DNA from: Psilocybe azurescens
Taxonomy: Eukaryota > Basidiomycota > Agaricomycetes > Agaricales > Agrocybaceae
DNA length: 64,000 bases
Reading direction: 5' to 3'
NCBI GenBank assembly: GCA_023853785.1
Contig: JAJIRX010000880.1
Location: 186,001 to 250,000, forward strand
Positions 49,034-60,700 of this stretch are shown here, piece by piece. Under the pieces are notes generated by a model. That model saw nothing but the letters and a program-made list of their open reading frames with translations, did no database searches and was not told the origin of the DNA. Made by a program: the position numbers and the translations under genes. Positions within the stretch are counted from its first letter, which is position 1, and each line of letters begins with the position of its first letter.

Positions 49034-50221
49034 GAGACGCTTACTGAGCGTACACCCTGTTGTGTGCCAGAATGAAGGGTTTTCTGAGATAGTCACGAAA
49101 TTGTTGTACAATTAGTTGTATTTTTAAATATAAATCCACGACTTCTCAGACAGTGCCGGTCCTTGTCTAAGTACAAGTTAGTCGTTGAATTCACCATTCT
49201 AATGGCGCACTATAAATATCTTGTCTAGTGTTGCTAACAGAGTCACGTCGAAACTATCGAATGGTGCAAGAACTAGTGCAACGTTGTAAAAAGCAGCATG
49301 AAACCCAGTCCTGCGCTACTTATCTTATCGACGCTCACCATGATCTTGCGCTGTTATGTATGGGCGTGAAACTTACATATGTATGGATCAATCGCATGAC
49401 GAAATTTAATAACGCTTCAAATTGTCGGTTACAAGTTACCAGGGGTTACCCCTTTAGCACGCTTAAACGCCGGAAAGGGAACCCTAAGTACTGAATCCTA
49501 TCTGCAAGCAAATCCTGTAAGGGTTGCGACGGTGACGGCCAAGGTGAAGCGCCGACCTTGGTCCGAATTTGCTAATCCGATTATCATATTATCAACTTAT
49601 TGACATTTTGATTCAATCACCGATCTTTGATTCTTTGGTAAGCACATACATAAGAAAGAATTGTTTCTCTAGGAAAGCTCAATCAAGGGTCGGCCGGAGT
49701 CCAAAACCATTGATTATTTGACAGAGCGATCGATCAATGATCGTTCGTTTCTCATTTCTGCCGTCACACAGTACTATCCTACACATATAACCAAGGAATA
49801 TTTCGTATCATATGTAGTACTCGTTAAACTTGTTGCATAGGTAAGCACTCTATTCTTCCAAGCTCTGCATCGGTGGACATAGTTTAGACCTGGGTATGAC
49901 CATCTGAATCGACTTCACTCTTGATGCGTGCAGTGTTTATGGCTGTGTTCGATTCACCAGCTCGGTGGAGGTCCAGCTCGTAGCTTGGATACGAGGGAGG
50001 CTTTGATGACCTGCTTAATGACCCAGTCCTCACAATTATTGCAGAGAACTAAGAGCGGTGTCGGCGCTTATTATTATATTATGAACAAACATATGATAGC
50101 AACTCACATTGAGACCCTATATTTTGAGGAAATGGAATTAGTCGCAGTCCTGCAGAATGACAGGTTATCGGAAAGTACACCTACAAGTATGGGTGACATC
50201 TTTATGATTATTAATCTTAGA
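49034..50221. other. Gene-free stretch
   Basis: About 1.2 kb without recognised gene. One small inverted repeat (CCAAGGT / ACCTTGG) occurs near 49539-49561. Confidence 0.4.
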
Positions 50222-51338
50222 TTAGTAGCTAGTAAATAGTACATTGACAAGACGATACTCAACTATGTTAGAGAACAATTGGGTGAGTGTTGAATGGCGG
50301 TAGATACATGTAGCTATTGTGATTTCACCCACGCAATAGATGACAGCTATTTGAAAATACAACCGCCAGATTTCAGAATAAAGGTTCTATTAAACTGCTC
50401 GTAAATCTTACCAGACTCGACTAAAATAACAGCGACACGAGAGAGCGTGCGCTGTTGCTTGATATGTGCGTTGACGCCCTTCTGAATGGATAATATCCTA
50501 TATATGATGCAGCCTTCGGAACAATTCGCTGCGTTGAGATACTGAGAAGGAATGAAACAGCACACGACTCACTTGTACAAATGAAGTTTTCCGCCAGCGT
50601 TAGCAGGATAAATGGCCCTGTGAGTTCCAGTTCTGGTGCTATAGTATTGGCACAAAAGAAGCCTAAATTTTCAACCAGACGTGGTCAAGTTAGAAGTTGT
50701 TTATAATAGCTGAAGCTAGAGTCTATCAGAAAAGAATCCTACCGATGTTACCCAGAAACAGAATAGATGGAAGGAGAATAATCAGATATCTGTGTTCCCA
50801 CACGATGAAACATCTATAGATCTTCAAGAAGATGTTTTGCTCAGCTGCGTCTCACAACATGAGGAAAGTAGCTACCAAAAAAAGATCGCAGACAAGAGTG
50901 ACCGCAGCGTATATCGAGTTACTGATACGGGCGTTGTGCACTTTGAAAAATAGGAGCGAGCCGCTGGGAGTGTTGCCAGCAATGGATCCTTGCATGGTCA
51001 GTATCATAGAGGTTGCTACAGTCTAGGAAATATCCATTGAGTAAAGATGCTTATCGCGGCTGTGTGAAGGGGAATACGCACGGCTGTTATCAAGGTGAAC
51101 AGTAGAATACTAGTCCCGTAGAGGTAGACAAACGACAAGGACCAAGATCTCCTTTGATAGAGTATCCGCATATGTTCAATGAAGAAGGATATGTAAGCTC
51201 CTGATGCATGAAGAAATAGATGCACCGAAATGATCAGCTTGCGACGAGCTATGTGCATAAGATATAAGAATGCAAACCGTAAATCAAAGCAGCCAACATT
51301 GTTCCCAGAAGTTCGGCTTGAGGAGCTTGTAGAGACAT
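50222..51338 (-). CDS. Predicted multi-span membrane protein of a mushroom-specific 7TM-like family
   Basis: Starts MSLQAPQAELLGTMLAALIYG (51338), typical of an expanded Agaricomycete membrane-protein family. Later exons, spliced in phase, read FVYLYGTSILLFTLITA, TVATSMILTMQGSIAG, SNSIYAAVTLVCDLFL, RCFIVWEHRYLIILLPSILFLGNI, FFCANTIAPELELTGPFILLTLAENFICTS, CIIYRILS, then KQQRTLSRVAVILVESGAVIYCVGEITIA and an end at 50222. The YRCFIVW and LVESGAxIY words are the family's usual marks. The first two exons do not join cleanly (a stop lies near 51250 in the frame of MLAALIYG), so the 5' part is uncertain or broken. Function unknown; a receptor-like role is often suggested but not shown here. Confidence 0.55.
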
Positions 51339-52855
51339 GATGTTGGCGCAGAACTTAGGGTAAATGAGCCTGCAGTGGACGAGGGTCACCGAACATCAAA
51401 GCCAGGTATTTATTGTGTAATGAACGTACAGGTAAAGTCTAGCATTTGATGCCAGACAATAATTTTATCGCCGGTGTGCCTAATGGCTTCTTAATACTGT
51501 AACAACCATGCGAAGGCGAAGGCGACTCAGAGCGTGTACGATAAACACCTATTCCTGTGGACGAAGTAGTCGTTGAAACAGTGCATTTGAAGTCAGAAGC
51601 GCGTCGCCTAACAGCCTTGATTGTGTTGAGAAGATCGACCGGGGCTTTTCATGCCGTTAAGAGGTAAAATATCTATGGAAGAGTGAGAGGAACTATATTC
51701 AAAGTCGAATATACGGGTATGACGGGCACCCCTGTTCCCACTGAGGTGAATAAGGAATGAATCAGAGCACATATGAATAGGCTCACATTTCACAGAGTCT
51801 CTCGTTTTGAGAGAGAAACGTCGATCTTTGTGGCATAGTATTGCACCTGCGCCGGAGGACCGTGTTCCGGAGGCTCATGAATAGAAATAGATAACGCCGG
51901 GTTAATGATAAGATTAGCGTCGGGGAGATAAATGCTTGCACCGTTTGCTAGGACGTACGTTGGCCAGACCTACCTTCTGGCCAACTCTCGTCAGTTCGGC
52001 GAGTTAATAAGTGTCAATTATGCGCGGTAGAGATTTTGGAAGGTCGTTTACAGAAGAGGACAACAGGCCGAGAAATAATACATTGATACAATGACAATTC
52101 CAGGAGGGCATCGAACTGAGATGAAAAAGAGCGTAAGTCCCAGAAGAAGTGTGATCAAAGACCAAATCAGCACCTCAGGGATGACATCTGATCGTTATCG
52201 TCAACATTAAACTTGATGTAGGCTTCTTGACTATATAAGTGGGCCAAGTACAGCGATGAAGCCTTACTACTCATGCCAGTGATATGCGCCCATCCAAATG
52301 GGCGGCGGCGGCAGCAGCGTGTCGCTGAGAAGGACAGAGGCTGAGAGGAATCAATAACAGTGTGCAATCGGTTTTGGCACATATTCAGACTCAACTGAGA
52401 TAGAAAGGGCGCGCGTTCATTAATATGTTTTGTTAAAGACAAGATGACTCACGGGTTGAAAGGCTAAAAAATAACAGCTGATCGTAGTCGTAGTCATCGA
52501 CAGAGACCGGTCTTTCGTGTATTAAACCCTCGGCTTGAGGGTAAGTAAATATCGATCAGATGGTAGTTGAAGTGCAGAGAAAAATGCATTTATCGACCAA
52601 AGACCGTCGAAGTTTAATAGACATCCATCAGACGTCAGAAGTGCTGACACGAACTGCATTCACCGACCAAAGTCCATCCACATCCATCAAACGTCTCACG
52701 GTTGTGAGGCTTCCATAATCCAGATAATTCGGACCCAAAACATACCGGATACATATCTTCCATTGGCATTTGCACCCGACAGCCAGCTTCGACCTGGATC
52801 ACTCTTCAAGACAGAACATTATTCTTCATTTCTTGCCATCGTTATTCTGTACATT
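51339..52855. other. Intergenic region, no gene assigned
   Basis: About 1.5 kb. A minus-strand frame at 52167-52442 has protein-like text but no recognisable domain and no splice partners that I trust. Confidence 0.35.
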
Positions 52856-54268
52856 TTAGGTCTTTGATACGGGCTGTTTTCGTCCTTTCCCTCTTGCATC
52901 TGCATCTGTTTCTGAGTCTGATCCAGGATCTGATCGTGGCGGTGGTGGATGGCTGGCCAGATCATCAATAGCGTCGTTAATCTCGTCGTCGTCGTTTTCG
53001 TCCTCGCTCGAATCTCCGCCCAAGACGATGCCGTGGTTGGGATTCGCGACGAGGAGATCTTCTGATTCCAGTCCCCGTGATTCTTCTACACAAACGAGAT
53101 TGTAAATAATGAAGATGCGTTGTGTGTACAACGGCAACGTGCACCGAGGGAAGGAAAGGAGGGGTACACACACCTTTGTTCTTTCGCGATTCATTCCAGC
53201 TTTGTTCAAGTTCTTCCATGATCTTATCTTGCGTCGCTTGGATATCGTCTGATGTTTTGCATTTTTGGTACTGCTCGAAAAAGGAGCTGAAGAGTGAGAG
53301 GGGTGAGAATATGATGGTGATGATACTCGTAGAAGAGATATATTTCGCACCGATTCACATCGTAGAACGACCCTCCCCATCCGAAAGAGCTGAGCAGTTT
53401 CTCGGCGTATGTGTCAAAACCGGTGATGTAAAATGCAGCTGCGAGGGCTTCTACGCAGTTCAGCCTCCATGGTTTTCCGTAGTTTGTTGGATTTGTGGCG
53501 ATGAGGTAGGGTACTAAAGTATAGGGCGTTCGGTCAGCTGAACTGAAAGAAAAAAGACAGGATGATGGGAGTAGATGCGTACGTAGACGTTCGTGAGGAC
53601 TGGCAATCTTGTTGAAAGGAACGTCATCGAGACGCGCCCACGAACATTCGACGACGGCCAAGCCTGCGGCGAGAACGATCTCGCGATCCGACGGACTGAT
53701 GATCTGCTTGCCTTTCGGGCTTTTAGGTTGGTTGTTAGAGAGCTGACATGCTTGGTGCTGATTCAACACTTACGACACGACGATGCCTCTGAATCGAGCG
53801 CCGACTCGTAGCTCTTTGATAAGTCCAAGACGAGATAGTTTCTTGCCTGAGCAGCGGCGAGGATCGCAGTGGTCAAAATCCTTATGACGAAGTGAATATG
53901 AGATTAGGGATACAACACATTGGAAGTGCTTACCCACATGGCCACAGGGACGTCAATTTTGATTTCTAATTCGCCTTCATCTGAGACGTAAATAGATGTT
54001 AGCAAGCCCTTCAGGAGAAACTAGAAATTGTACAACACACCGTCGCCTGAATCGTCTTCGGAACCATCCTCTTCGACATCGTCGACTGCACTTTCAGGGC
54101 GGTCTGACATTCCAGGAATATCAGAAATTTTGGAGCTTGTGTAGTCCCTTCCACGGCCTTTGTGGCCTGTAAATCCTCTGCCTGCAGGACGCCCGGAGCC
54201 CCTTGGGTGTCTGTGCCCGCGATTCGAAGAGCCTGCCACTGCGCCATCGGATGAGTTCTTTTGCCCAT
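52856..54268 (-). CDS. TSR3: TSR3, 18S rRNA aminocarboxypropyltransferase (ribosome biogenesis)
   Basis: Transfers the aminocarboxypropyl group from SAM to the hypermodified pseudouridine of 18S rRNA during late 40S maturation. The N terminus is Gly/Arg-rich ([16 protein letters not shown]). Core exons read [92 protein letters not shown] and [11 protein letters not shown], all hallmark TSR3 text. The C terminus is acidic ([13 protein letters not shown]) and ends QPVSKT at 52856. The natural start ATG is at 54268, but a T-run at 54259-54262 (A4 on the coding strand) is one base short. MGK then runs into a different frame from the [10 protein letters not shown] text. Confidence 0.93.
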
Positions 54269-54474
54269 TTGTTGCAAGATATTTTCCTTGTCTCAAGATC
54301 AGAAAAGCTTTTATAGTCCCTCTAGCGGAATGTTTGTGAACATAGAACAAAGAGACGCAGCAAACATCCTTTGAACGCGATTAGATTCAAGGGGAAAGGA
54401 ATCGTGGGAATATATTTGACCGTTCAATAATTTTGCCATCATTTCGTGGTCGGCATATAACCCATTCGACCAGC
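54269..54474. promoter_or_regulatory. Shared promoter of TSR3 and mL41
   Basis: 206 bp between divergent starts of two ribosome-related genes, one cytosolic and one mitochondrial. No TATA box evident. Co-expression is plausible but inferred. Confidence 0.5.
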
Positions 54475-55191
54475 ATGTTTGCGACGGTGGCCAGGCTCTC
54501 AAAAGCTTCTAGGGCCCCTCTGACAACAAAGAGAGGGAACAAGGACTTTTATAAAGGTAAGTTACATCAAATACTGCCATTAATGTATATGTTTTGACCG
54601 TTTTGTAATAGGAACCAGACAGGCGTTTCTTCCCGGCGGACGACGAACAGGCGCGCCAGGTAAACATGTCATCGGTGGAAAGGCCAAATACCGCCTCGTA
54701 GACGAGAAAGTGAGAGTATACGTCGCGCCTCCAGTAGAGGAGATCGAGAACAGTGCAGTATGTCCGCTGGTTTTGCACACTATTGCCTTTAAACCCATTC
54801 TCAAAGTACACCCACGTTTTGGCAGTTGAAACCCTACGTTGCACTTGGCACACGGCTCAGTGAACTCCAGAAAGTGTCTGTCTTCAGTAAATTCCGCACT
54901 GCTGGGGGTCTGTCGCCAAGTCATTTCTTGCGTGTTGCTAGAGAGCACGCATATGCCGAGATGAATCCCTCAGCACCTATCAACCGCCCCGCAAAGCAAC
55001 CTCTATGGATGAAAGCGCGGAGAAAGACAAAACTCATGCCCTGTCATCCTCCCTCGCAGGAATCACTGAATGCGCTCGTGTCAGCAGCAGAGGCACCAGC
55101 TGCTCAAGCGACGGTATACCAACGAGTAGGTGCAAGGCTGAAAGGGAGCGATTTGAGAGAGTTGGAGGAGGTCGTACCCCAGAAGCCTTGA
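54475..55191 (+). CDS. MRPL27: Mitochondrial large-subunit ribosomal protein mL41 (yeast Mrpl27)
   Basis: Exons 54475-54556, 54612-54757 and 54826-55191 give 197 aa in phase. The basic N terminus MFATVARLSKASRA fits a mitochondrial targeting peptide. The family core follows: PLTTKRGNKDFYKGTRQAFLPGG (compare LTTKxGNKxxYKGTR), HVIGGKAKYRLVDEKVRVYVAP and LKPYVALGTRLS. Beyond the core is a C-terminal extension of about 100 residues (HFLRVAREHAYAEM; RRKTKLMPC) not found in the short yeast protein. No frame break. Confidence 0.85.
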
Positions 55192-55698
55192 TAAATACTC
55201 TGTGAGCCTCTTCATCTTCCCTCGAGATATTTCTAATCGTGTTTAATGTCCAGATATACTCCATCGAGAGCTTTCGGAAGGAGGGGGCGTTTTTATTATG
55301 AGGTTGTTCTGAGAATACCAACCCTCGCTCACATACATATGTACAGTACACTTGCTCGCCAGCTCTAACGCTGATATTTTCTCCGAGACAAATGATCTAA
55401 TCCACCGTTTCCACGAACCGTTCTTTTGGCTGGCTAGTCCAGTCCAGTCACATCTTAATCTAGCCTGCACGAAAGAAGCTCGCCGTCTGGGTACTATTCC
55501 TAAGAATAGTTTAGGCCCAGAGTTTATGCAATAGCTGCGTCAGTACTGACCGATACTGACCATTGTGACTGATACCTCCTGACCGCAGTTCTCTTCAAGA
55601 ACGCTCTTCGAATTTGGAAGCACAAGGTCTGAAGCCTGAGTCTGAGACCACTCACGCCGATCAAGCAATTAAAGACGTATAAAAGGTGCAGTCCAACT
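55192..55698. other. Intergenic region upstream of SDR gene
   Basis: About 500 bp, probably SDR promoter and mL41 3' end. No coding signal recognised; a TATAAAAGG box lies just upstream at about 55678-55686. Confidence 0.45.
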
Positions 55699-56908
55699 AT
55701 GTTCACACATAGCATCATCACCCCCACCTCCTTTCCAACACCCACAAGAAATGTCGAACGACGCATCTTCCACCCCGCTGGCGTTGCCGCTGTCCTCGCA
55801 AACGCCAAACCACTCCGCACATCTCTGACACTTTTCACACTTCTTGGGCGTGTTGCAATCGTCACGGGTGGCCAGCGCGGCATTGGGCTCGAGATCGCGC
55901 TCGCGCTCACAGAAGCCGGCGCCGTCGTGTACTGCCTCGACCTGCCCGTCCAGCCAGACCAAGACTGGCTCAAAGTGCAGGCATTCGCAGCTGAGCTTCC
56001 CGACCTCGTCGTGGATGGCCAGTTCAGAAAGGGGAGGCTCGAGTATGCGTCCTGCGATGTGACGAAGCAAAAGGAGATGTGGGATCTGGTAGAGCGGATC
56101 GCGGATAAGGAGGGCAGGTTGGATATTTGCTTTGCGAATGCAGGGATTTTGGCGGGTGCGGAGGTGTTGGAGTATCCTGCGGAGGAGTTCCAGAAGGTGT
56201 GTTGTTGTTCTATCCTTCATTTCGAGATGGTGTTGTTCAGTTATTGATTATGTGGTCTGATTAGATTTTGAATGTGAATATCAGTGGCGTCTTGTATACT
56301 GCCCAGGCTGCGGGGCGGCAGATGGCAAAGCGCAATATCGCAGGCAGCATCGTCTTGACGGGCAGCATGAGCGGGAGCATCGCAAACGAGGTAAGAATTT
56401 ACCGCCGAATCTTCTCCTTGTTTTCGACCTTTTAAACCACCTTTGTTGATTTCCTGGGCATAGAAAATGCATTGGACTGCGTACAACACCAGCAAGTCCG
56501 CGGTGCTCCAGATGGCGCGCTCTATGGCATGTGAACTTGGGTCAAAGAATATTCGCGTGAACTCTATTAGTCCTGGATATATATACACCGAGTGCGTTTT
56601 GTTTCCTTTCTGCAGATCCAGTCGCAGAGGTTGACCTTGCCATTCGTCGTCGCCTACTCATAGGATGACCAAAGCGTTCCTCAACGATAAACCACAGCTA
56701 AAGACAGAATGGTGCTCCCAGAACCCTCTTGGTCGTCTCGGGAACCCTGACGAGCTGCGTGGAATTGCGCTCTTTCTCGCTAGTGATGCGTCTACTTTTT
56801 GTACCGGTTCTGAGTGAGTTTCTTTGTGATGATAGTTTGCCTTGAAGTTGGGAATATTGACGATGTTTTTCTAGTTTGATCATCGATGGCGGACATCGTG
56901 CCTGGTAG
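55699..56908 (+). CDS. Short-chain dehydrogenase/reductase (classical SDR, polyol/sorbose reductase-like)
   Basis: NAD(P)-dependent oxidoreductase with the classical SDR motifs: cofactor loop TGGQRGIG, CDVTKQ (adenine-pocket Asp), NAG (FANAGIL), catalytic Ser in VLTGSMSGSIAN, and YNTSK (catalytic YxxxK). These are followed by VNSISPGYIYT and the closing FCTGSDLIIDGGHRAW. Four exons (breaks near 56194, 56391 and 56593). The open frame starts at 55699 (MFTHSII). An ATG at 55751 begins MSNDASSTPLALPLSS, which looks more like a normal SDR N terminus but is out of frame with the core and stops near 55829. The true start is therefore uncertain, and a frame error between the two is possible. Substrate class by resemblance only. 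Confidence 0.82.
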
Positions 56909-57148
56909 TTGAGTGATAATCATGCTAGAAAATGGATTCACTAGAATGATGCAACCATACCAATGAGCAAACCATGCGCTCAAAAATAACTCTGATGCGT
57001 TCTTATGCACTCGTTTAAACTTCAAATTCATTTGATTCTGCGTGAATGATATATATGAGGAAGCTGCAATGCATTATTTGTACAAAAAACTATAAAATAC
57101 AAGATATACAGGGTACGATCTGAGTCAACTGCATCAAATCCAAGATGC

Positions 57149-57451
57149 TTAAGAGCAGTTGCATGGCTTGTCGCTGGTGGTGCAGCCGCAAGAGTCGGAG
57201 TTGCCTTTGCAAGAGCACTGCACCAGGGTGCTTAGAATGTGTCTGGAAGAACTCAAACAATAGGACTCACCTTCTCGGTGTGGGCCTTATTGGGGCATTC
57301 AGCGCAGTTGCATTTTCCCTTGGGGCACGCACATCCTGTTCCTTGAGGACCGCAAGCGCTATTGGATCAAACGTGAATGAGCGTAGACAGTGATGTTGAC
57401 TATGAACGAAACGTACGAGCAGGCGTTCTGGCAGGTGCAGTCTGTTGCCAT
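57149..57451 (-). CDS. Metallothionein, 63 aa, 15 cysteines
   Basis: Small cytosolic metal-binding protein. Exons 57451-57417, 57358-57271 and 57217-57149, with canonical GT-AG sites, give MATDCTCQNACS, ACGPQGTGCACPKGKCNCAECPNK..., CSCKGNSDSCGCTTSDKPCNCS. Cysteines are arranged as CxC pairs (CTC, CAC, CNC, CSC, CGC, CNC) plus singles, 15 in 63 residues, with no aromatic residue. This is the classical metallothionein pattern and binds Cu, Zn or Cd. The gene is too finely split for ordinary ORF scans. A hAT transposon sits 285 bp upstream of its start codon and may affect its metal- or stress-responsive promoter. Very good confidence on class; metal preference not deducible. Confidence 0.9.
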
Positions 57452-57728
57452 TGTGATAGAGTTTATAAAGTGGTTAAGTAAGTGTTGTGGTAAAGGTGGT
57501 CGTATAGATTGCAATGTGGGCGCAGCAGGATGTCGGGTTTATATAGGTTTTGTAAAGTGGCTCATGACGTTGAACACTTTGGGGCAAGGTAAAACAAACT
57601 CAGACAGGTGAGGAGAGACTCAGGCTTTGCGTCACAGGTGAGGCAATTGAGCTGTGGATAGATTATGGAATCGATTTTGCCTCCGCTCCAATAGTGATCG
57701 ACGCTAAAATGGTGGCACTGCGTCGGCC

Positions 57729-57736
57729 CCGCTGAA
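57729..57736. repeat. Left target-site duplication of hAT element
   Basis: CCGCTGAA directly before the left terminal inverted repeat; identical to 61856-61863. Confidence 0.95.
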
Positions 57737-60700
57737 CAGTGTTGGCATAGTCGGCGACTTAGTCGGATTAGCCATTCGCTTAGTCGACATAGTCGGATTT
57801 CCGACTAGACCCGACTATCCGTATTGATGGCTTCCCGAAAAGGTATTATGAGGTCATAGATATGATATTTCCGTCGCAGTTAGTGCACGCACGCACGCAT
57901 CTCTCAGTAATCGATTTTACGATTGATCAGTTTACGTCGGATTGAGTGCACACTTACTGAATATAATTATAGTACTATTAGCTCCTTAGATTTAATGTTT
58001 CGTGTGGATAGAGTTATTATTCACTGAGAAATGTCATAATGAGTTTGGAACAGGTAATCTGCAGGTGGTCATAAAACCCTCAGCATTCACTAGTCTGCGT
58101 TAGGTCAAGTAGATATGGATTTAATTTGTAAATACACTATCAATACAATCCTCGAGATCATAATCTATGTCTTCTGCCTCACCCGCTGCATCCAAATCAA
58201 GTAAATCATAAAAGTTCATTTCGTCCTCCAGACTTCCAATTGCACTCCGTTGTGCAGTTGTAACCCAGAGATTGTTGTTGAAATCAAATAGATCGGTAAT
58301 CTTCCGTTTATTGGCCATTCCAGGATCGGTTGGTGTGTCTTGGGGGTCAATATCGTTGTCTAGCATGTCAATAAGACGAGAAGTAAGGCCTGAAAGAGAC
58401 CGTTGGGAACTTGTAGTGGAGGTGCTTGAAGTGCCGGCAGGACCTGAATTCAAAATATTTGCACTAGTCTGGCTCCGGGAGGAATTGATGGCTGTGAGGG
58501 AGGCTGCTGAACTACGCTTGGAGGTGCTGTAGTCTCACTGGAGGCTGTTTGAGATTCCGCATTTACTCCAAATAAACGACGACGAAGTTTTTGCTTGTTG
58601 TTTAGATCCAGAAGTTCATCACGTAGGTGCAATTTGCATTCAGCTAAGTCAACCACTTTCTGAAGCCCAAGGCGACTTCGGAGTTTGGTCAGAATTAGGC
58701 CAAATGTGCTGAATAGCCGCTCGCATGAAGCTGAATTTGGACAAATGGAAAGTAAATGAAGTGCAAGCCGAATGAGAGGTGATGGATCCTCGTCTTGAAT
58801 TGAGATGTCAAGGTAGGCTTGCACAGGATTTGGACTCTCGTTCTAGTATTATAATTAGAGTAGTCATAGTAGAGAGTATTTTTGAGCACTCACCCGAGTT
58901 GCCGCTGTATTCTGGAGTCGTTCCCGTGTCTCTTCAAGCATGTGGTACTCATCGGAGGCAGCAAGGTAATGTCTCACTTCTTCGTATAGCGACTCAGGGC
59001 ATGGTATATTGTAAAATCGTGTCCAAAGGCGAGATAACAACCTATAGACAGCACCTTGACTGATAAGCTGTGTATTGCGCTGGAATGGAGAAAGCTAGTA
59101 GAAGAAAATAAATTTGATAAAGTGAAGTTATGTGCGGCTAAATATAAGCGCCAACACTTACTTTGATAAAAGGATTGAGAATTATACACGCCACAAAGAC
59201 ATCTTGATCTGATTTTTCCCACCGCCTCTCTATGCTGCCCATGAGTGCATCACGAACTGGAATATCATCTGGATCAGTGAGTTTACGATACTCCATAACA
59301 AGAGTTCCAAATGTGAGAAGAACTTCATCAAGTCGGCAATGGGTTGATTGTGTGACATTAGCTGCAATCGCAAGTGGTGCAAGATGGTGTTTAATTCTAC
59401 AAAAACAATGAGTATTTTTCCAGGGGGAAATATATTAGACATAACTTGACAATCGCACCCCAGAATACTCCCGACTTAATGATCTCAACCATTTTTGTTG
59501 CCTTTTCTCTTGCTGCACGATCCGACTGAGGTTGAATTAATTGACGATCAGTGGGCTCCTTATCAGCATCATCAGCAACAATATACTCCAGGGTTGGGGC
59601 GAAGATCCAATAGACGACGATAAGCAAGATAATATGCAGTCCACCGAGTTGGAACTGGCCGGGATGACAGAAAGTGGCTGTCGTCCACGAGATGTGAGAA
59701 CTTCTTTGATACGGCCAAGAATTTGAGTTTTGCTGCGGAGCCAGGTAATGAGCTCATTAGCTTGTGTCGCATACTGAAGAAATTCAGCGCCATTTGTTTT
59801 GAAGTAATCTCCAACGATGAGATTGATCTGATGTTCATATAGATCAATTTAATTTCTACATCTTAAAATACAAGAAGTACAACACAATTACAAACTTGCC
59901 TGATGAGCATAGCAGTCAGGGCGTAACAAGGTGTGGATATTGAGCTTGTAACAGACGGCGTGCCTTGCGAGACTCTCCAGATGCATCAGTGGTAAAAGCA
60001 GATACTTTGACTTGCCAGTCGTTTTCAAGTAATCTGACAACTTCTTTCATCTGATTCAGAAGATTTTCTGCCACTTTCCGACTCCGTAGTGGTGTCCTTT
60101 ACAGTCACTGTATAAACCTGTAAAAATATGGTGATCAGCAAATTAAATTACAGTAATGAGATAAGATTACCCTGTCACTGGTAGTGATCATATATGCCAC
60201 CAAATGGTGGGAGTTTATTCAGTCCAGCCATCACATTGGACAGTGACAAGCAATCCTCTGACCTTCTCCCTAATTCCAGCTCGTATATCAGTCAAAATAT
60301 TTGGCAGAATGCGGTTGGAAAGGGCCTTTCGTGATGGTACTCTTGCAGAGGGAAAAATTCCTGGCAAAAACGAATGAACTCCGGATTGCTGACCCAATTG
60401 AATGAAAATCCGGCAGAGGCTGTCAGACGGCCAATTGAATTTTCAAACAGTTTCTGGCGGTCATCAGTCCATGGAATTGATTGATCCATAGCGGAAGCCG
60501 AGCGCTTAATTCCTGATGCAGACCGTGAGTATTTGGCTGGCCGGGAAGATGAAGATCTATATGAAAAGCTGCTGCCAGTAGAATAAACAGAAGGGTCCGG
60601 AGAAGCACCCATACGGTAGGGTACAACAGATCCAGAGGCAGGATTAAACAAGTCAGGTGAGTTGGACATTGAAATAGATGATTGGGGCCGTGATACTGCT

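Noticed and set aside
49539..49561. Inverted repeat CCAAGGT/ACCTTGG as possible structured RNA or operator
   Set aside because: Seven-base stem only, isolated, and no associated gene.
52167..52442. 91-aa minus-strand frame upstream of TSR3
   Set aside because: No domain, no reliable start or splice sites, and not similar to neighbours.
55751..55830. Alternative SDR start MSNDASSTPLALPLSS
   Set aside because: Out of frame with the catalytic core and closed by a stop; kept only as a note, since a sequence error could make it the true start.
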